From Lachnospiraceae bacterium (GTDB lineage: Bacteria; Bacillota; Clostridia; Lachnospirales; Lachnospiraceae): a stretch of DNA of 47,387 bases. The translations under genes and the position numbers were made by a program. The DNA lies in the NCBI GenBank assembly GCA_017624495.1, contig JAGAMY010000025.1, positions 1 to 47,387 of the forward strand. The letters are read 5' to 3'. The first letter of the stretch is position 1, and each line of letters starts with the position of its first letter. Shown piece by piece: positions 36,095 through 45,326 of the stretch. The notes below the pieces were generated by a model. The model did not search any database, was not told the origin of the DNA, and worked only from the letters and a program-made list of their open reading frames with translations.

Positions 36095-39000
36095 CTATTT
36101 AATCTTATTGCTTGTCTTTACTTTACTCCATTCACCGTAAAGTTTTACTGATTTGCCTTCTACAGTTACATTCTTGTAAGCACGGACATGTACATAATAT
36201 TTCTTACCTTTTTTCAGCTTCTTAAATGTAGTGCTTGAAGTTTTTGCTTTCTTAATATTTACGGTTTTCTTACCGGATTTAAAAGTCTTATTTAAAGCAA
36301 TCTGCACTTCATAACCGGTTACACTATTGTCTTTTTTCCATTTTACGGTTAATTTTTTACCTTTAACTGCTTTTGCACTATTTACCTTTACAGTCTTTGG
36401 ATTTACAGTCAACGTTACCGGTACGGAAATTGCAGTATAATCAGCAGATTCTGCTAAGCTAATTGTAATTGTACAAACACCCACACCTTTAAGGGTTACT
36501 GTTCCATCTGCTGCAACAACAGCTACTTTTTCATCTGAACTGCTATAGGTTAATGTACCAGTACCTGCTGCAACCTCTGCCTCTAAATTAAATGCTTTAC
36601 TGCCAAAAGCTACTTCATATTCATCATCACAGAGAATTACAGGTTCAGACTTTGTAGTTGGAACACTTGCACTACCATCCGGTACAGACGGTGTTTCCGG
36701 TGCAGAAGGTGTTCCTGTAACTGTTGAAGATGCTGGTTTCTTTACAATTAAAGCTCGTTTTGCTGTTTTCAAAGTAGCAATAACATCAGCAATTTCTTCT
36801 TCCGTAACAATCTCTTTCACAAATAATGCTTTTGCTGCTTCTAAAGCATTTACATATACTTTCCATGTAGCTTCTGTGTAAGCACTCTGCTCTTTTTCCG
36901 CAGAATTTGCCAGTATTTCTTTTTCTAACTGCGCTTTCGTCGTTACCATTCCCTGCATAGCTACATTTAAATCATCTGCTGCTTTTGCAAGCTGTTCCTC
37001 TGTTGCGCTTAAATTTGCATGCACTTTTGCAACGTCTTCATATACTTTTCTGAATGCTTTCCAGCTTTCAGATGTATACTCATATTCATTCAATGCATCT
37101 GCTTTTGCAACTACTTTGTTAATTGCTGTAATATCGATAAGTTCACCATTTTTTTCATCCTGCATTACTGCAATCCAGCTTAGTACAGGGTCTGCACTTA
37201 CAGTTTCGCTAATAACAATCGTGACATTTGCTGCTTTATCTAAAGTAAATGATATATTCTGCTGTAATGCAGTGTCTGTCTTTGCAAGCGTAAATGTCGT
37301 AGATGCCAATTCTTTTTCATCCGCTATTGCAGCAAGCTTTGTACCTCTTTCTGTATTCCACCATTCCTGATAACCGGTAGCTACAGTATACTCTCCTGCT
37401 TCTAAAGCAAATGTATATTCAATGGTCTTATCTCCCATTGCATAATATCCGCTTGTCCATTCATCAGAAGTTACATTCTTTGCACCAATATCTGTACCTA
37501 CCACACTGCTATATCCGGCACGATTACTTGGTGTATACTGCTGATCTGGTAATGTATTGCGAAGTTTTGTACCTGCAACAGATTTTACATTTTCTAAATA
37601 CTCTGATTCTTTTGCTGCTGAATCAAAGAAATATATCGTATTTTCATCTACAAAACTTATTTTTTGTTTATAACTTGTATTATCACTGGATGTACCCGTA
37701 ACACTTACTGTACCCATTGTGCGATCTACTGTTGGATAATCCGACCAAACCATAGCCATTTCTTCTGTTTCACCACTGTCATGTCTTACCGTAATGGTTG
37801 CCGGCAATTTTGACTGTAAATCTTCTACAGAAGTTGCTAATGTAGGAATCTCTGTCACAATCTGATATGTACCTTTTCCTTCTAACTCATCTAATGTCCA
37901 ATCAGAATATCTTCTTAAAACAATCTGATCGCCAGGTGCAAATTCAATTGGAAGCCAGATATATCTGGAATCTCTCAATATACCACCAACCGGTGATTCT
38001 TCATTGTACCAACGGTCTCCCATGTAAATAAATTTACCATTCGCAGGATCTACCGGAATTACACAGGTACTCTGTGTATTATAGGTTGTTTCAGCCCCTG
38101 TATCCACACAAGGATCTCCCATCATAGTCCAAGGTCCTAAAGGCTTATCCGCAACTGCATATTTTGCAGGATTTGGTGACCAGCCTGTACAACCGGAAGT
38201 AATCATATAATACTTATTATGATATTTAAACATAGCCGGTGCTTCTCTAGACTCACCAATAAAGTTTCTTGAGAAATATGGATTCTCTTCATCATTATTG
38301 ATATTCGGCTCTTTTACACCAGTATAATCTTCATTCAACTGTGCAATATGCATAGTTTCATTTCCATCGGATGAATAAAGCACATATGCTGTTTTATCAT
38401 CATCTTTAAAGAGGTTCATATCGCGTACATGACCTCCGCCACCAAGTGGATCGGATGTATCATTGTCAAAACCATGATCTGCATTTTCGTCATAGTTCAA
38501 ACGATAACTTCCCAGTAGCTTAAACGGTCCAAATGGACTATCAGAAACAGCGACACCTGCTTTTGCTTTAGAATAGTTGCTGCCTGTACCACCCGGTGTC
38601 TGTCCATCTGCATGGAACCAGATAACATAGTTGTCATTTTTTTCATTATAAAGCATCTTTGGACGCTCAATTACACAACCTGAACCGGAATCATTCGGTG
38701 CCCAAATATCACCATAAACGGTAAATAACGCATCATAATTTTCATCTCCCGGCTTCACACCTTCTGAATCATACAGACTTGTAAAGTACTCATCTGTTGT
38801 AAACTGTTCCCAGTCAGTTGCTGTTCTTAATATATTTCCCATATCCTTCCAATTATATAAATCTTTGGAAATATATCCTTTAATACCAGGACAAGGACGA
38901 TAGTCATTTGTCTTATCTTCACCAACCCAGAACCAGAATTCATGCTCATCATCATCGATTGTACCATTCTCATTATAATCATAATCTTCTACAATTTTCT

Positions 39001-42000
39001 GAATCTGACCACCATGTGCCTGAATTCTTTCACCATCTGTATCATACATCTCTCCACCTTTTACTCCGGTAAAAGATGTATAATTTTTAACAAATAATTC
39101 TTTTAATGCATCATATGCTGCTACGATAGACTTCATTGCATTTGCTTTTGCTTCCTCTGTTGCTGTTTCGTCTGCATTTACTTCTTTTGCTGACGCAATT
39201 GCAGCCTCAAATGCTGTAGTATCTTCAAACGTACGACTTTCTACCCTTGCCTCATATAATGAAATCAATGATGCCAAATCCACATCTAAAGTATGAATTT
39301 CAATTTCTGCTATATTACAACAAACTGTATCAGATGTCTGATACTTAATGTAACGATAACAATCACTGCTGCCATCAAAGTCAACTGCATACTTTGTCAC
39401 AACAGAACCAGCAGTTGGCGCATTTTTGATGGTATAAATTGCTGTCCAATTTTTCCCATCATTTGAACCATAGAATGTACCTTTACATCTATCTGTATAG
39501 CTAGTACGAGAAGCGTATCCCAAAGCACCAATCCTAGAAATCTTTCCAAGGTCAATCTGCACATAACCAGACTCAAGCCCATCAAAGAATGTATTGGTTT
39601 TTCCGTCATAAACATTTTTTACTCCATTTGTCTGGTCATCATTCCATGGTTTACTACCCGTTACCATGTCATCCTTCAACGCAACCTTTGTCATATTGGC
39701 ATATATATCCTGTGCTGCATCATATTCTACATCTTCGATAATAAATGTAGTAATCGAATTTGCTTTTATGGTTGCAGCAAAGGCTTTCTTGCCTGTATCT
39801 ACAATAATACTCGCTTTATTTGTAACATCAGCCCAGTTTTCACCACTTTCTAAAGAACCACTGCTTCGTACAGCTTTTACAGTAGTTCCCATTTTGCTGA
39901 AGCTTCCCATGTCAAATTTCCATGTTTCATCATCGGCACTTGTATTAATGGCTACAACTACTGCCTGTTTCTTATCCGGATCAAACGTTACTAATGTATT
40001 GCTATTATTACTTCCAATAACAGCTGCACCCGGACGGATATATCTTGTGAACTGACCATAACCATAGTATTTCTTTGTCAATACCACTTCTTTTTTATTA
40101 TGATCGCCAATGGCAATTCCCCAGTAACCAGACTCTAAATCTACACCTTTGCCACCATCATCTTTGCTTTTATACAATTCTTCAAAGGTATCTGCATCAA
40201 AACCGCCATCTGTTTCAGCATTCGCATCCACATGCATATCTACTGCATTCCAAAGAATCCATGCAGAAGATTTTAAGCCATTTAAGTCTGTAATAATTCT
40301 CTCTGCAAGTCCTAATGCTGCTCCCATTTCACCTGCATTTGTTCCAATATTATAAGCACCATCCACTTCAGACATCCAGAGATTTTCTCCTGCTTCCTCT
40401 GCAGTTTTGCATAATCCGGAACGATTAGAACCACTATATGTATGTGTATCAATTCTTGTTACAATCTCTTTTGCTTCATCAGACAACTTTCCATAATTTG
40501 TAATCTGCTTGTCTATGTCAGTTTCATCAGACGCTGAGAAAATAAGTCTTCCTAAAACTTTTTTTGCATTTTCACTGGTTGTATTCTCGAGATTTTCATC
40601 GATTGCCTTTTTAAATTCAACGATGATATCAGACTGTGAATCCCCAGGTGAAAAATGACAACCTTCCTGCTTATTACTAAAAGCTCCCCAATAGCTAGTA
40701 TCCGGCTCATTCATTGGTGTAGCACTCTGAAAGTCAATTACTTCCTCTTCTGCCCAATGTGTGATTACATCTGCCATATAGGTAGCAAAAGCATGATAGG
40801 AATTTGCACGAAGATTATCTGAATCGGCATCTACTGCTCCTGAACTACATCCACTATAAGTCATGAAATATGGCGGTGAATTTGAAAATGCTTCTGCGAT
40901 GAATTCTTCTCCACTTGCTGTAGCTGCCGCTTTTAAAATATTCATCTGGTTTGCATCTGCATCCCAATCATAATTCCATGCATAGCCACATTCTTCATCC
41001 ACTCTGGCATATTCATTTTCATATTCTTCTATTGACTTTTTTGTCGTATCGATTTTTGTAACATTTGTTGCATATCCTGGTACGATAGAATCCGAACGCT
41101 GAATATGCGCAAAATGTAAAAATTCTTCCTGCGGAAGCACACCTGCATCACTGGATTTTACAACTAACATTTTAATATAATCCAATGTCCAGCCACCCTT
41201 ACCACCAACCTCAATGGTATTTTCGCCGGCATTTAATGATACATCCTCTATGGTTGCTAAAAACAGCGCAGATGCACTACCGCTTGCAGAAGTTATCTGA
41301 TTTTTCTTTAATGTTGCATTGTCTACAACATAATCTTTTTCTGCCTCTGCATTTACCCGAATCGCAACATTTCGAACTGTATCACTGTTATGTGTAAGCA
41401 ATATTTTTACAGTATATTTCCCGGTTTCTTCTACATTTACTGTATATTTAAGATTATCTCCATTTCCTACTGCACCATCTAAATCTTTTACATATCCGAT
41501 TTGCTTGATTTCTCCAACTTTACTCCCTTTTGTAATACCAAAATCAGCATCTGACATTGTATATACTGTATCTTTAAAAGCTGTATTTGTACTAACGGAC
41601 ATACTTGTACCCTTATATGTTGGTTTTTTGCCTTCTGTTTCTAAATCATATACTACAGCTTTTTCATTTGCTTCTACAACATAATCGCCGCCACCTACAT
41701 TGTAACGACCAATATTCATGTCAAGTCCTGTGTCACCAAAAAATACTTCTGCTGCCTGACTGGTCATTTTCTCGCTATAACCTAGTCGGTTCGCCCACCA
41801 GCAAAGGGACGTTCCCCAGCCTTCAAATTCCCCAAATCCATCTCCATCCGTATCATTGAACTTCGATGCAATACTTGGCTGAACAACGACTGTTTCGTCC
41901 ACTGTTAGCGAATCCATTGTTTCGTCTGCTTTAACAGTCACCGCATCTGTAACCGGTAAAGACGTCAAAACAAGGGCTGCTGCAGTAGCTGCACTAATAT

Positions 42001-42019
42001 ACTGCTTCCATTTTCTCAT
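36095..42019 (-). CDS. Secreted two-enzyme galactanase (GH30 plus GH43)
   Basis: The 1974-residue protein has a signal peptide (1-31). The GH30 barrel resembles subfamily-5 endo-beta-1,6-galactanases: FEGWGTSLCWWANRLG, acid/base Glu in ATPMNEPDTSYW near 438, nucleophile in NLWMSEVDGAY near 551. A 170-residue CBM-like domain (about 116-290) is inserted between GRYNVGGGDYV and HIQRSDSIVPGY, motifs normally almost adjacent. Then a discoidin/CBM32-like domain (770-910), FIVAR, and a GH43 propeller (about 980-1385) of exo-beta-1,3-galactanase type (AHGGQIQ, YGDIWAP, GGGGHVRDMN, SREAPAMFKY). A galactose-binding-like domain (1455-1620), two FIVAR, a Big-like domain and a lysine-rich FN3-like end follow. 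It likely attacks both linkages of type II galactan. Confidence 0.82.
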   Translation of the reverse strand: MRKWKQYISAATAAALVLTSLPVTDAVTVKADETMDSLTVDETVVVQPSIASKFNDTDGDGFGEFEGWGTSLCWWANRLGYSEKMTSQAAEVFFGDTGLDMNIGRYNVGGGDYVVEANEKAVVYDLETEGKKPTYKGTSMSVSTNTAFKDTVYTMSDADFGITKGSKVGEIKQIGYVKDLDGAVGNGDNLKYTVNVEETGKYTVKILLTHNSDTVRNVAIRVNAEAEKDYVVDNATLKKNQITSASGSASALFLATIEDVSLNAGENTIEVGGKGGWTLDYIKMLVVKSSDAGVLPQEEFLHFAHIQRSDSIVPGYATNVTKIDTTKKSIEEYENEYARVDEECGYAWNYDWDADANQMNILKAAATASGEEFIAEAFSNSPPYFMTYSGCSSGAVDADSDNLRANSYHAFATYMADVITHWAEEEVIDFQSATPMNEPDTSYWGAFSNKQEGCHFSPGDSQSDIIVEFKKAIDENLENTTSENAKKVLGRLIFSASDETDIDKQITNYGKLSDEAKEIVTRIDTHTYSGSNRSGLCKTAEEAGENLWMSEVDGAYNIGTNAGEMGAALGLAERIITDLNGLKSSAWILWNAVDMHVDANAETDGGFDADTFEELYKSKDDGGKGVDLESGYWGIAIGDHNKKEVVLTKKYYGYGQFTRYIRPGAAVIGSNNSNTLVTFDPDKKQAVVVAINTSADDETWKFDMGSFSKMGTTVKAVRSSGSLESGENWADVTNKASIIVDTGKKAFAATIKANSITTFIIEDVEYDAAQDIYANMTKVALKDDMVTGSKPWNDDQTNGVKNVYDGKTNTFFDGLESGYVQIDLGKISRIGALGYASRTSYTDRCKGTFYGSNDGKNWTAIYTIKNAPTAGSVVTKYAVDFDGSSDCYRYIKYQTSDTVCCNIAEIEIHTLDVDLASLISLYEARVESRTFEDTTAFEAAIASAKEVNADETATEEAKANAMKSIVAAYDALKELFVKNYTSFTGVKGGEMYDTDGERIQAHGGQIQKIVEDYDYNENGTIDDDEHEFWFWVGEDKTNDYRPCPGIKGYISKDLYNWKDMGNILRTATDWEQFTTDEYFTSLYDSEGVKPGDENYDALFTVYGDIWAPNDSGSGCVIERPKMLYNEKNDNYVIWFHADGQTPGGTGSNYSKAKAGVAVSDSPFGPFKLLGSYRLNYDENADHGFDNDTSDPLGGGGHVRDMNLFKDDDKTAYVLYSSDGNETMHIAQLNEDYTGVKEPNINNDEENPYFSRNFIGESREAPAMFKYHNKYYMITSGCTGWSPNPAKYAVADKPLGPWTMMGDPCVDTGAETTYNTQSTCVIPVDPANGKFIYMGDRWYNEESPVGGILRDSRYIWLPIEFAPGDQIVLRRYSDWTLDELEGKGTYQIVTEIPTLATSVEDLQSKLPATITVRHDSGETEEMAMVWSDYPTVDRTMGTVSVTGTSSDNTSYKQKISFVDENTIYFFDSAAKESEYLENVKSVAGTKLRNTLPDQQYTPSNRAGYSSVVGTDIGAKNVTSDEWTSGYYAMGDKTIEYTFALEAGEYTVATGYQEWWNTERGTKLAAIADEKELASTTFTLAKTDTALQQNISFTLDKAANVTIVISETVSADPVLSWIAVMQDEKNGELIDITAINKVVAKADALNEYEYTSESWKAFRKVYEDVAKVHANLSATEEQLAKAADDLNVAMQGMVTTKAQLEKEILANSAEKEQSAYTEATWKVYVNALEAAKALFVKEIVTEEEIADVIATLKTAKRALIVKKPASSTVTGTPSAPETPSVPDGSASVPTTKSEPVILCDDEYEVAFGSKAFNLEAEVAAGTGTLTYSSSDEKVAVVAADGTVTLKGVGVCTITISLAESADYTAISVPVTLTVNPKTVKVNSAKAVKGKKLTVKWKKDNSVTGYEVQIALNKTFKSGKKTVNIKKAKTSSTTFKKLKKGKKYYVHVRAYKNVTVEGKSVKLYGEWSKVKTSNKIK

Positions 42020-42043
42020 CTTTTCATCCTCCTTTTTTCTTCA

Positions 42044-42098
42044 GTTGAGAACACTCAACCATTATCTATATCATAAATTTTTTTATACTTTTTTTCAA
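42044..42098 (-). promoter_or_regulatory. Promoter and dyad operator of the secreted-enzyme operon
   Basis: On the minus strand, TTGAAA (42093-42098) and TATGAT (42070-42075) are 17 nt apart. Just past the expected start site (near 42063) lies a perfect dyad GTTGAG-AACA-CTCAAC (42044-42059), well placed for a repressor that blocks early transcription. The gene starts 25 nt further on, after AAGGAGGATG. No regulator gene for it is visible in the window. Confidence 0.6.
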
Positions 42099-42146
42099 CA
42101 TTTTTACTAAAAAACAATTCGCATTTTACCTTTTTTGTGAAAACCA

Positions 42147-42190
42147 CCAAAAAGAGGACGGTCAAACTGTACAGTTTGACTGTCCTCTTT
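42147..42190 (-). terminator. Terminator after the CapA-like gene
   Basis: A long near-perfect stem on the minus strand pairs AAAGAGGAC-a-GTCAAACT with AGTTTGAC-c-GTCCTCTTT, ending in a T-run. It begins directly after the stop at 42193. Confidence 0.85.
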
Positions 42191-42192
42191 CT

Positions 42193-43389
42193 TTAAAAGC
42201 TGATTTTTCCGCTATCTATCGTAATTCCGGTGGATATACTTTCCATATAATTTTCAAAGCTTTCCATATCTTCTACCGCCTGTGTTTTTGCTCCTACAGC
42301 GTGAGCAGGCAGTACAAAATATTCAATATTTTCTTCATTTTTTACCATTTTTACTAACATAGTTTTTTCGATACTCTGGTTAAAAATAAAGTTGCCCAGA
42401 CTATAGAAAATCAACTTGCCATTGTAAGCCTCAATCCCCTGCAATACATGGGGATGGGCACCGATAACCAAATCTGCTCCGGCATCAATATAGGCATGGG
42501 CTAGCTGCTTCTGGTAAGCTTCCGGCATGGTATTCCGCTCAATTCCCCAATGTACATAAACAGTTAGAAAATCACAGTTTTCTTTTGCTTTTTGTATAGC
42601 TTCAATTAAAAGTGTTTCGTCATAAGTAGTAAATACCCCCGGCTGACTGTTGCGGACATCCCATTCTACCACAGGAATGACTCTGGATGCAGATAAAAAG
42701 CCATAGGTTTCTTCTCCTGCTTCTATTGTCCGCAGTGCGCTGGCATCGGTTAAATCTGTTCCTGCCCCGACATAAAAAATATTATTTTCCTTTAATACCT
42801 GAAAAGTCTCCCCTAAAGGCTCTTTTCCGTAATCTAAAACATGATTATTGGCAAGACTGACAATATCTACGCCCATGTCTTTAAATACAGATATATAGGA
42901 TGGATTTACACGAAAGGTAAACTGCTTATCCTCTGCCGGAGTGCCTGTAGTTCCAAAGGGAAATTCCTCATTTATCATGAAAATATCTACATTCTGCATT
43001 TCTGTTAAAAGTCTTTCATCCACAACACCGGAAATTCCTTCGCTATCATAATTTCCTGTCACATAACCGCTCAAATACACATCTCCCGCAAACAGAAGTT
43101 CCACTGGTTCTGCGACATTTTCTGCTTCTACTACGCTTGTGCTTTGCGGATTATTTCCTGTTTCTGATGCATTTTCTGTTCCAGTCTCATTTTCTGCTAT
43201 AGCTTCTGTTTCTGATACATTCCCTATATCCTGTACTTTTTCCGTTTCCACTGTATTTTCAATTTTCTGTGCTCTTCTTTCATATTCTGCCGCATCCTTC
43301 TTTTCTAGATAAAGCAAACCACCTAAAAGCAGAATACCCACAATGCCTAATACCATTAACGAAATCCCCAGCATGGTTTTCTTTTTCAT
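42193..43389 (-). CDS. CapA-family metallophosphatase-like membrane protein
   Basis: From ATG 43389 the protein has 398 residues, with AGGAG 13 nt upstream. A TTG start at 43437 has no ribosome site. One N-terminal helix (MLGISLMVLGIVGILLLGGL) and a Thr/Glu-rich linker precede a PGA_cap domain (about 95-350). That domain carries ELLFAGDVYLSG, MINEEFPFG, SLANNHVLDYG, VYVHWGIE, IGAHPHVLQGIE and YSLGNFIFNQS, all expected metal-site motifs. CapA relatives act in polyglutamate or other envelope polymer export; the enzyme activity is unclear. No capB or capC is next to it. Confidence 0.85.
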   Translation of the reverse strand: MKKKTMLGISLMVLGIVGILLLGGLLYLEKKDAAEYERRAQKIENTVETEKVQDIGNVSETEAIAENETGTENASETGNNPQSTSVVEAENVAEPVELLFAGDVYLSGYVTGNYDSEGISGVVDERLLTEMQNVDIFMINEEFPFGTTGTPAEDKQFTFRVNPSYISVFKDMGVDIVSLANNHVLDYGKEPLGETFQVLKENNIFYVGAGTDLTDASALRTIEAGEETYGFLSASRVIPVVEWDVRNSQPGVFTTYDETLLIEAIQKAKENCDFLTVYVHWGIERNTMPEAYQKQLAHAYIDAGADLVIGAHPHVLQGIEAYNGKLIFYSLGNFIFNQSIEKTMLVKMVKNEENIEYFVLPAHAVGAKTQAVEDMESFENYMESISTGITIDSGKISF

Positions 43390-43586
43390 ATCTTTCGTAA
43401 TTCTCCTTTCTCTATGCAAAAAAGCCTTTTTATTCAAATATTTTTCTGCTATTATAGCATACTTTCTATTACCCGCAAACTGGCTTGCTTCATTTTTATA
43501 AAACTGGCACTTTTAAAACCGCCACTCGAAATATATGATAATTTATGCTTAAGCAAATGATAATACTATGAAAAGAGGATTTGAAA

Positions 43587-44165
43587 ATGAACAACAAAAC
43601 AAAAAAAATGGTAATTGCCGCTTTAATGACTGCCTTTACCTGTATTGCAACTATGATTATAAAAATACCAACTCCAACTTTTGGTTATATCCATTTAGGC
43701 GACGGACTTGTTCTGCTTTGCGGAATACTTCTTGGACCATTGTATGGAGCTTTTGCTGCCGGCGCAGGCTCTATGTTTTCCGATATTTTTTCCGGATATG
43801 CTTCATGGGCTGCTGCAACTTTTATTATCAAATCTCTGACTGCCGGAACTGCCGGAATACTGTTTAAACGTATATGCAAAACAGCCCACCAGACGGATAG
43901 TACCCGCAATCGGAATATCCGTGTCATTGCAGGTGGCTCCATCGGTGAGCTGATTATGGTTACCGGCTATTTCCTGTACGAAACAGGACTTGCTGCTTTT
44001 GCTTCCGGTGGTTTTACCACAGCAGCCATTGCTGCCGGGGCAACTGCTTCTGCTGCCGGAATCCCATTTAATATCGCACAGGGTGTTGTCGGTATATTGA
44101 TTTGTCTTGTGTTACTTCCGGTTCTGCAAAAAATCCCAGATGTCCGGAATATGTTATCCGATTAG
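43587..44165 (+). CDS. ECF transporter substrate-binding (S) component
   Basis: The only plus-strand gene encodes 192 residues from ATG 43587 (AGAGGA 10 nt upstream), with about six hydrophobic segments. GYIHLGDGLVLLCGILLGPL and AGSMFSDIFSGYASWAAATF match the riboflavin-type ECF S-component family. The substrate, probably a vitamin or nucleobase-like compound, cannot be set. No EcfA or EcfT gene is present, so it would use shared energising modules encoded elsewhere. Its stop overlaps the convergent mutarotase stop. Confidence 0.85.
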   Translation: MNNKTKKMVIAALMTAFTCIATMIIKIPTPTFGYIHLGDGLVLLCGILLGPLYGAFAAGAGSMFSDIFSGYASWAAATFIIKSLTAGTAGILFKRICKTAHQTDSTRNRNIRVIAGGSIGELIMVTGYFLYETGLAAFASGGFTTAAIAAGATASAAGIPFNIAQGVVGILICLVLLPVLQKIPDVRNMLSD

Positions 44166-45202
44166 TCTAAAGCTAATTTGTAGATTGTGGTGGATTTGTA
44201 TACATCACCAGCCTTTAATAACGGTGTTTCAAAATTCGGATTGTTCATAGAATCCGGGAAATACTGGGATTCTAAGCAGAATGCCTGATGTTTGTTGTAT
44301 ACTGCTCCACCCTTTCCATTTTCTCCTTCTACGAAGTTTGATGCATAAAGCTGTACACCCGGACAGTCTGTGTATCCATACAGATGAATACCTGTTTCTT
44401 CACAGATTGCTTCTGCCATAATGCGTACTTCTTTTTTATCATCTAATACAAAATTGTGGTCATATCCGCCTGTATATGCTAACTGGTCATAATCTGCATC
44501 TGCATCTTTTCCAATTTCTTTGAACTCTCTAAAATCAAATGGTGTACCTTCTACCGGACGATTCTCACCTGTTGGAATAGAGCCTGTTGGTGTAACCGGA
44601 TTGAAGCTTTCCGCATAGATTTTTAATTTCTGTCCGTAAATATCTCCGCTGTCATGTCCACCTAAGTTGAAGTAGCTGTGATTTGTGAAGTTTGCCACTG
44701 TATCTTTGTCAGAAACAGCTTCGTAATCAATACTTAAAGCATCATCATCGCTTAATGTATATGTAAGTTTTACCGTCATATTTCCCGGAAAATCCTGCTC
44801 TCCGTCTGCACTTAAGTATTTTAATGTGATGCTGTTTTCGCTGACAGCCTCTACATCCCATACTACAGCATGCATACCGTTAGAACCACTGTGAAGGTTG
44901 TTTGTGCCATCATTCTGCTCTAACTGATAATCTACGCCATTGATAACGATTTTTCCGCCTGCAATACGGTTTGAAGAACGTCCGATGGTTGCACCAAAAT
45001 AGCAGCCGCCATTTAAATATGCAGCCGCATCATCATATCCTAATACGATATCGCGTACTACACCGTTTTTGTCTTTAAAATTCCATGCTACTAAAATTGC
45101 ACCTAATGTAGCAATTTTGGCTTCTGTGCCGTTAGCATTTGTAAGGGTAATAACTTCTACTGCTTTACCCTGTTTGTCTGTTCCGAAAGCTTCTCTTAAC
45201 AT
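44162..45202 (-). CDS. galM: Aldose 1-epimerase (galactose mutarotase) 1
   Basis: The 346-residue enzyme interconverts beta- and alpha-galactose for the Leloir pathway. The catalytic His lies in FTNHSYFNLGGH and the catalytic Glu in AFCLESQYFPD; the sugar-binding ATIGRSSNRIAGG and YTDCPGVQLYASNF are also present. Start: ATG 45202 with AAGGAGA upstream; an in-frame extension to 45253 is rejected. It has its own promoter-like sequence and ends convergent with the ECF gene, sharing 4 nt. It is a close paralogue of the next gene. Confidence 0.93.
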   Translation of the reverse strand: MLREAFGTDKQGKAVEVITLTNANGTEAKIATLGAILVAWNFKDKNGVVRDIVLGYDDAAAYLNGGCYFGATIGRSSNRIAGGKIVINGVDYQLEQNDGTNNLHSGSNGMHAVVWDVEAVSENSITLKYLSADGEQDFPGNMTVKLTYTLSDDDALSIDYEAVSDKDTVANFTNHSYFNLGGHDSGDIYGQKLKIYAESFNPVTPTGSIPTGENRPVEGTPFDFREFKEIGKDADADYDQLAYTGGYDHNFVLDDKKEVRIMAEAICEETGIHLYGYTDCPGVQLYASNFVEGENGKGGAVYNKHQAFCLESQYFPDSMNNPNFETPLLKAGDVYKSTTIYKLALD

Positions 45203-45278
45203 AAGTTCCCTATCTCCTTTTTTACTGTTTTTTGTATGTACATAAAGCCACATTTACTTTTTGCACAAATCTGATTTT

Positions 45279-45308
45279 ATTATACCATAAACTTACAAAA
45301 TACGGCAA
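45279..45308 (-). promoter_or_regulatory. Predicted promoter of the first mutarotase gene
   Basis: On the minus strand, TTGCCG (45303-45308) and TATAAT (45279-45284) are 18 nt apart, in the gap between the two mutarotase genes. Confidence 0.5.
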
Positions 45309-45326
45309 TAAATGGTTGATGATTTT

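Noticed and set aside
43438-43580. Riboswitch before the ECF S component
   Set aside because: The leader is short and I could not find the conserved cores of FMN, TPP, preQ1 or cobalamin riboswitches.
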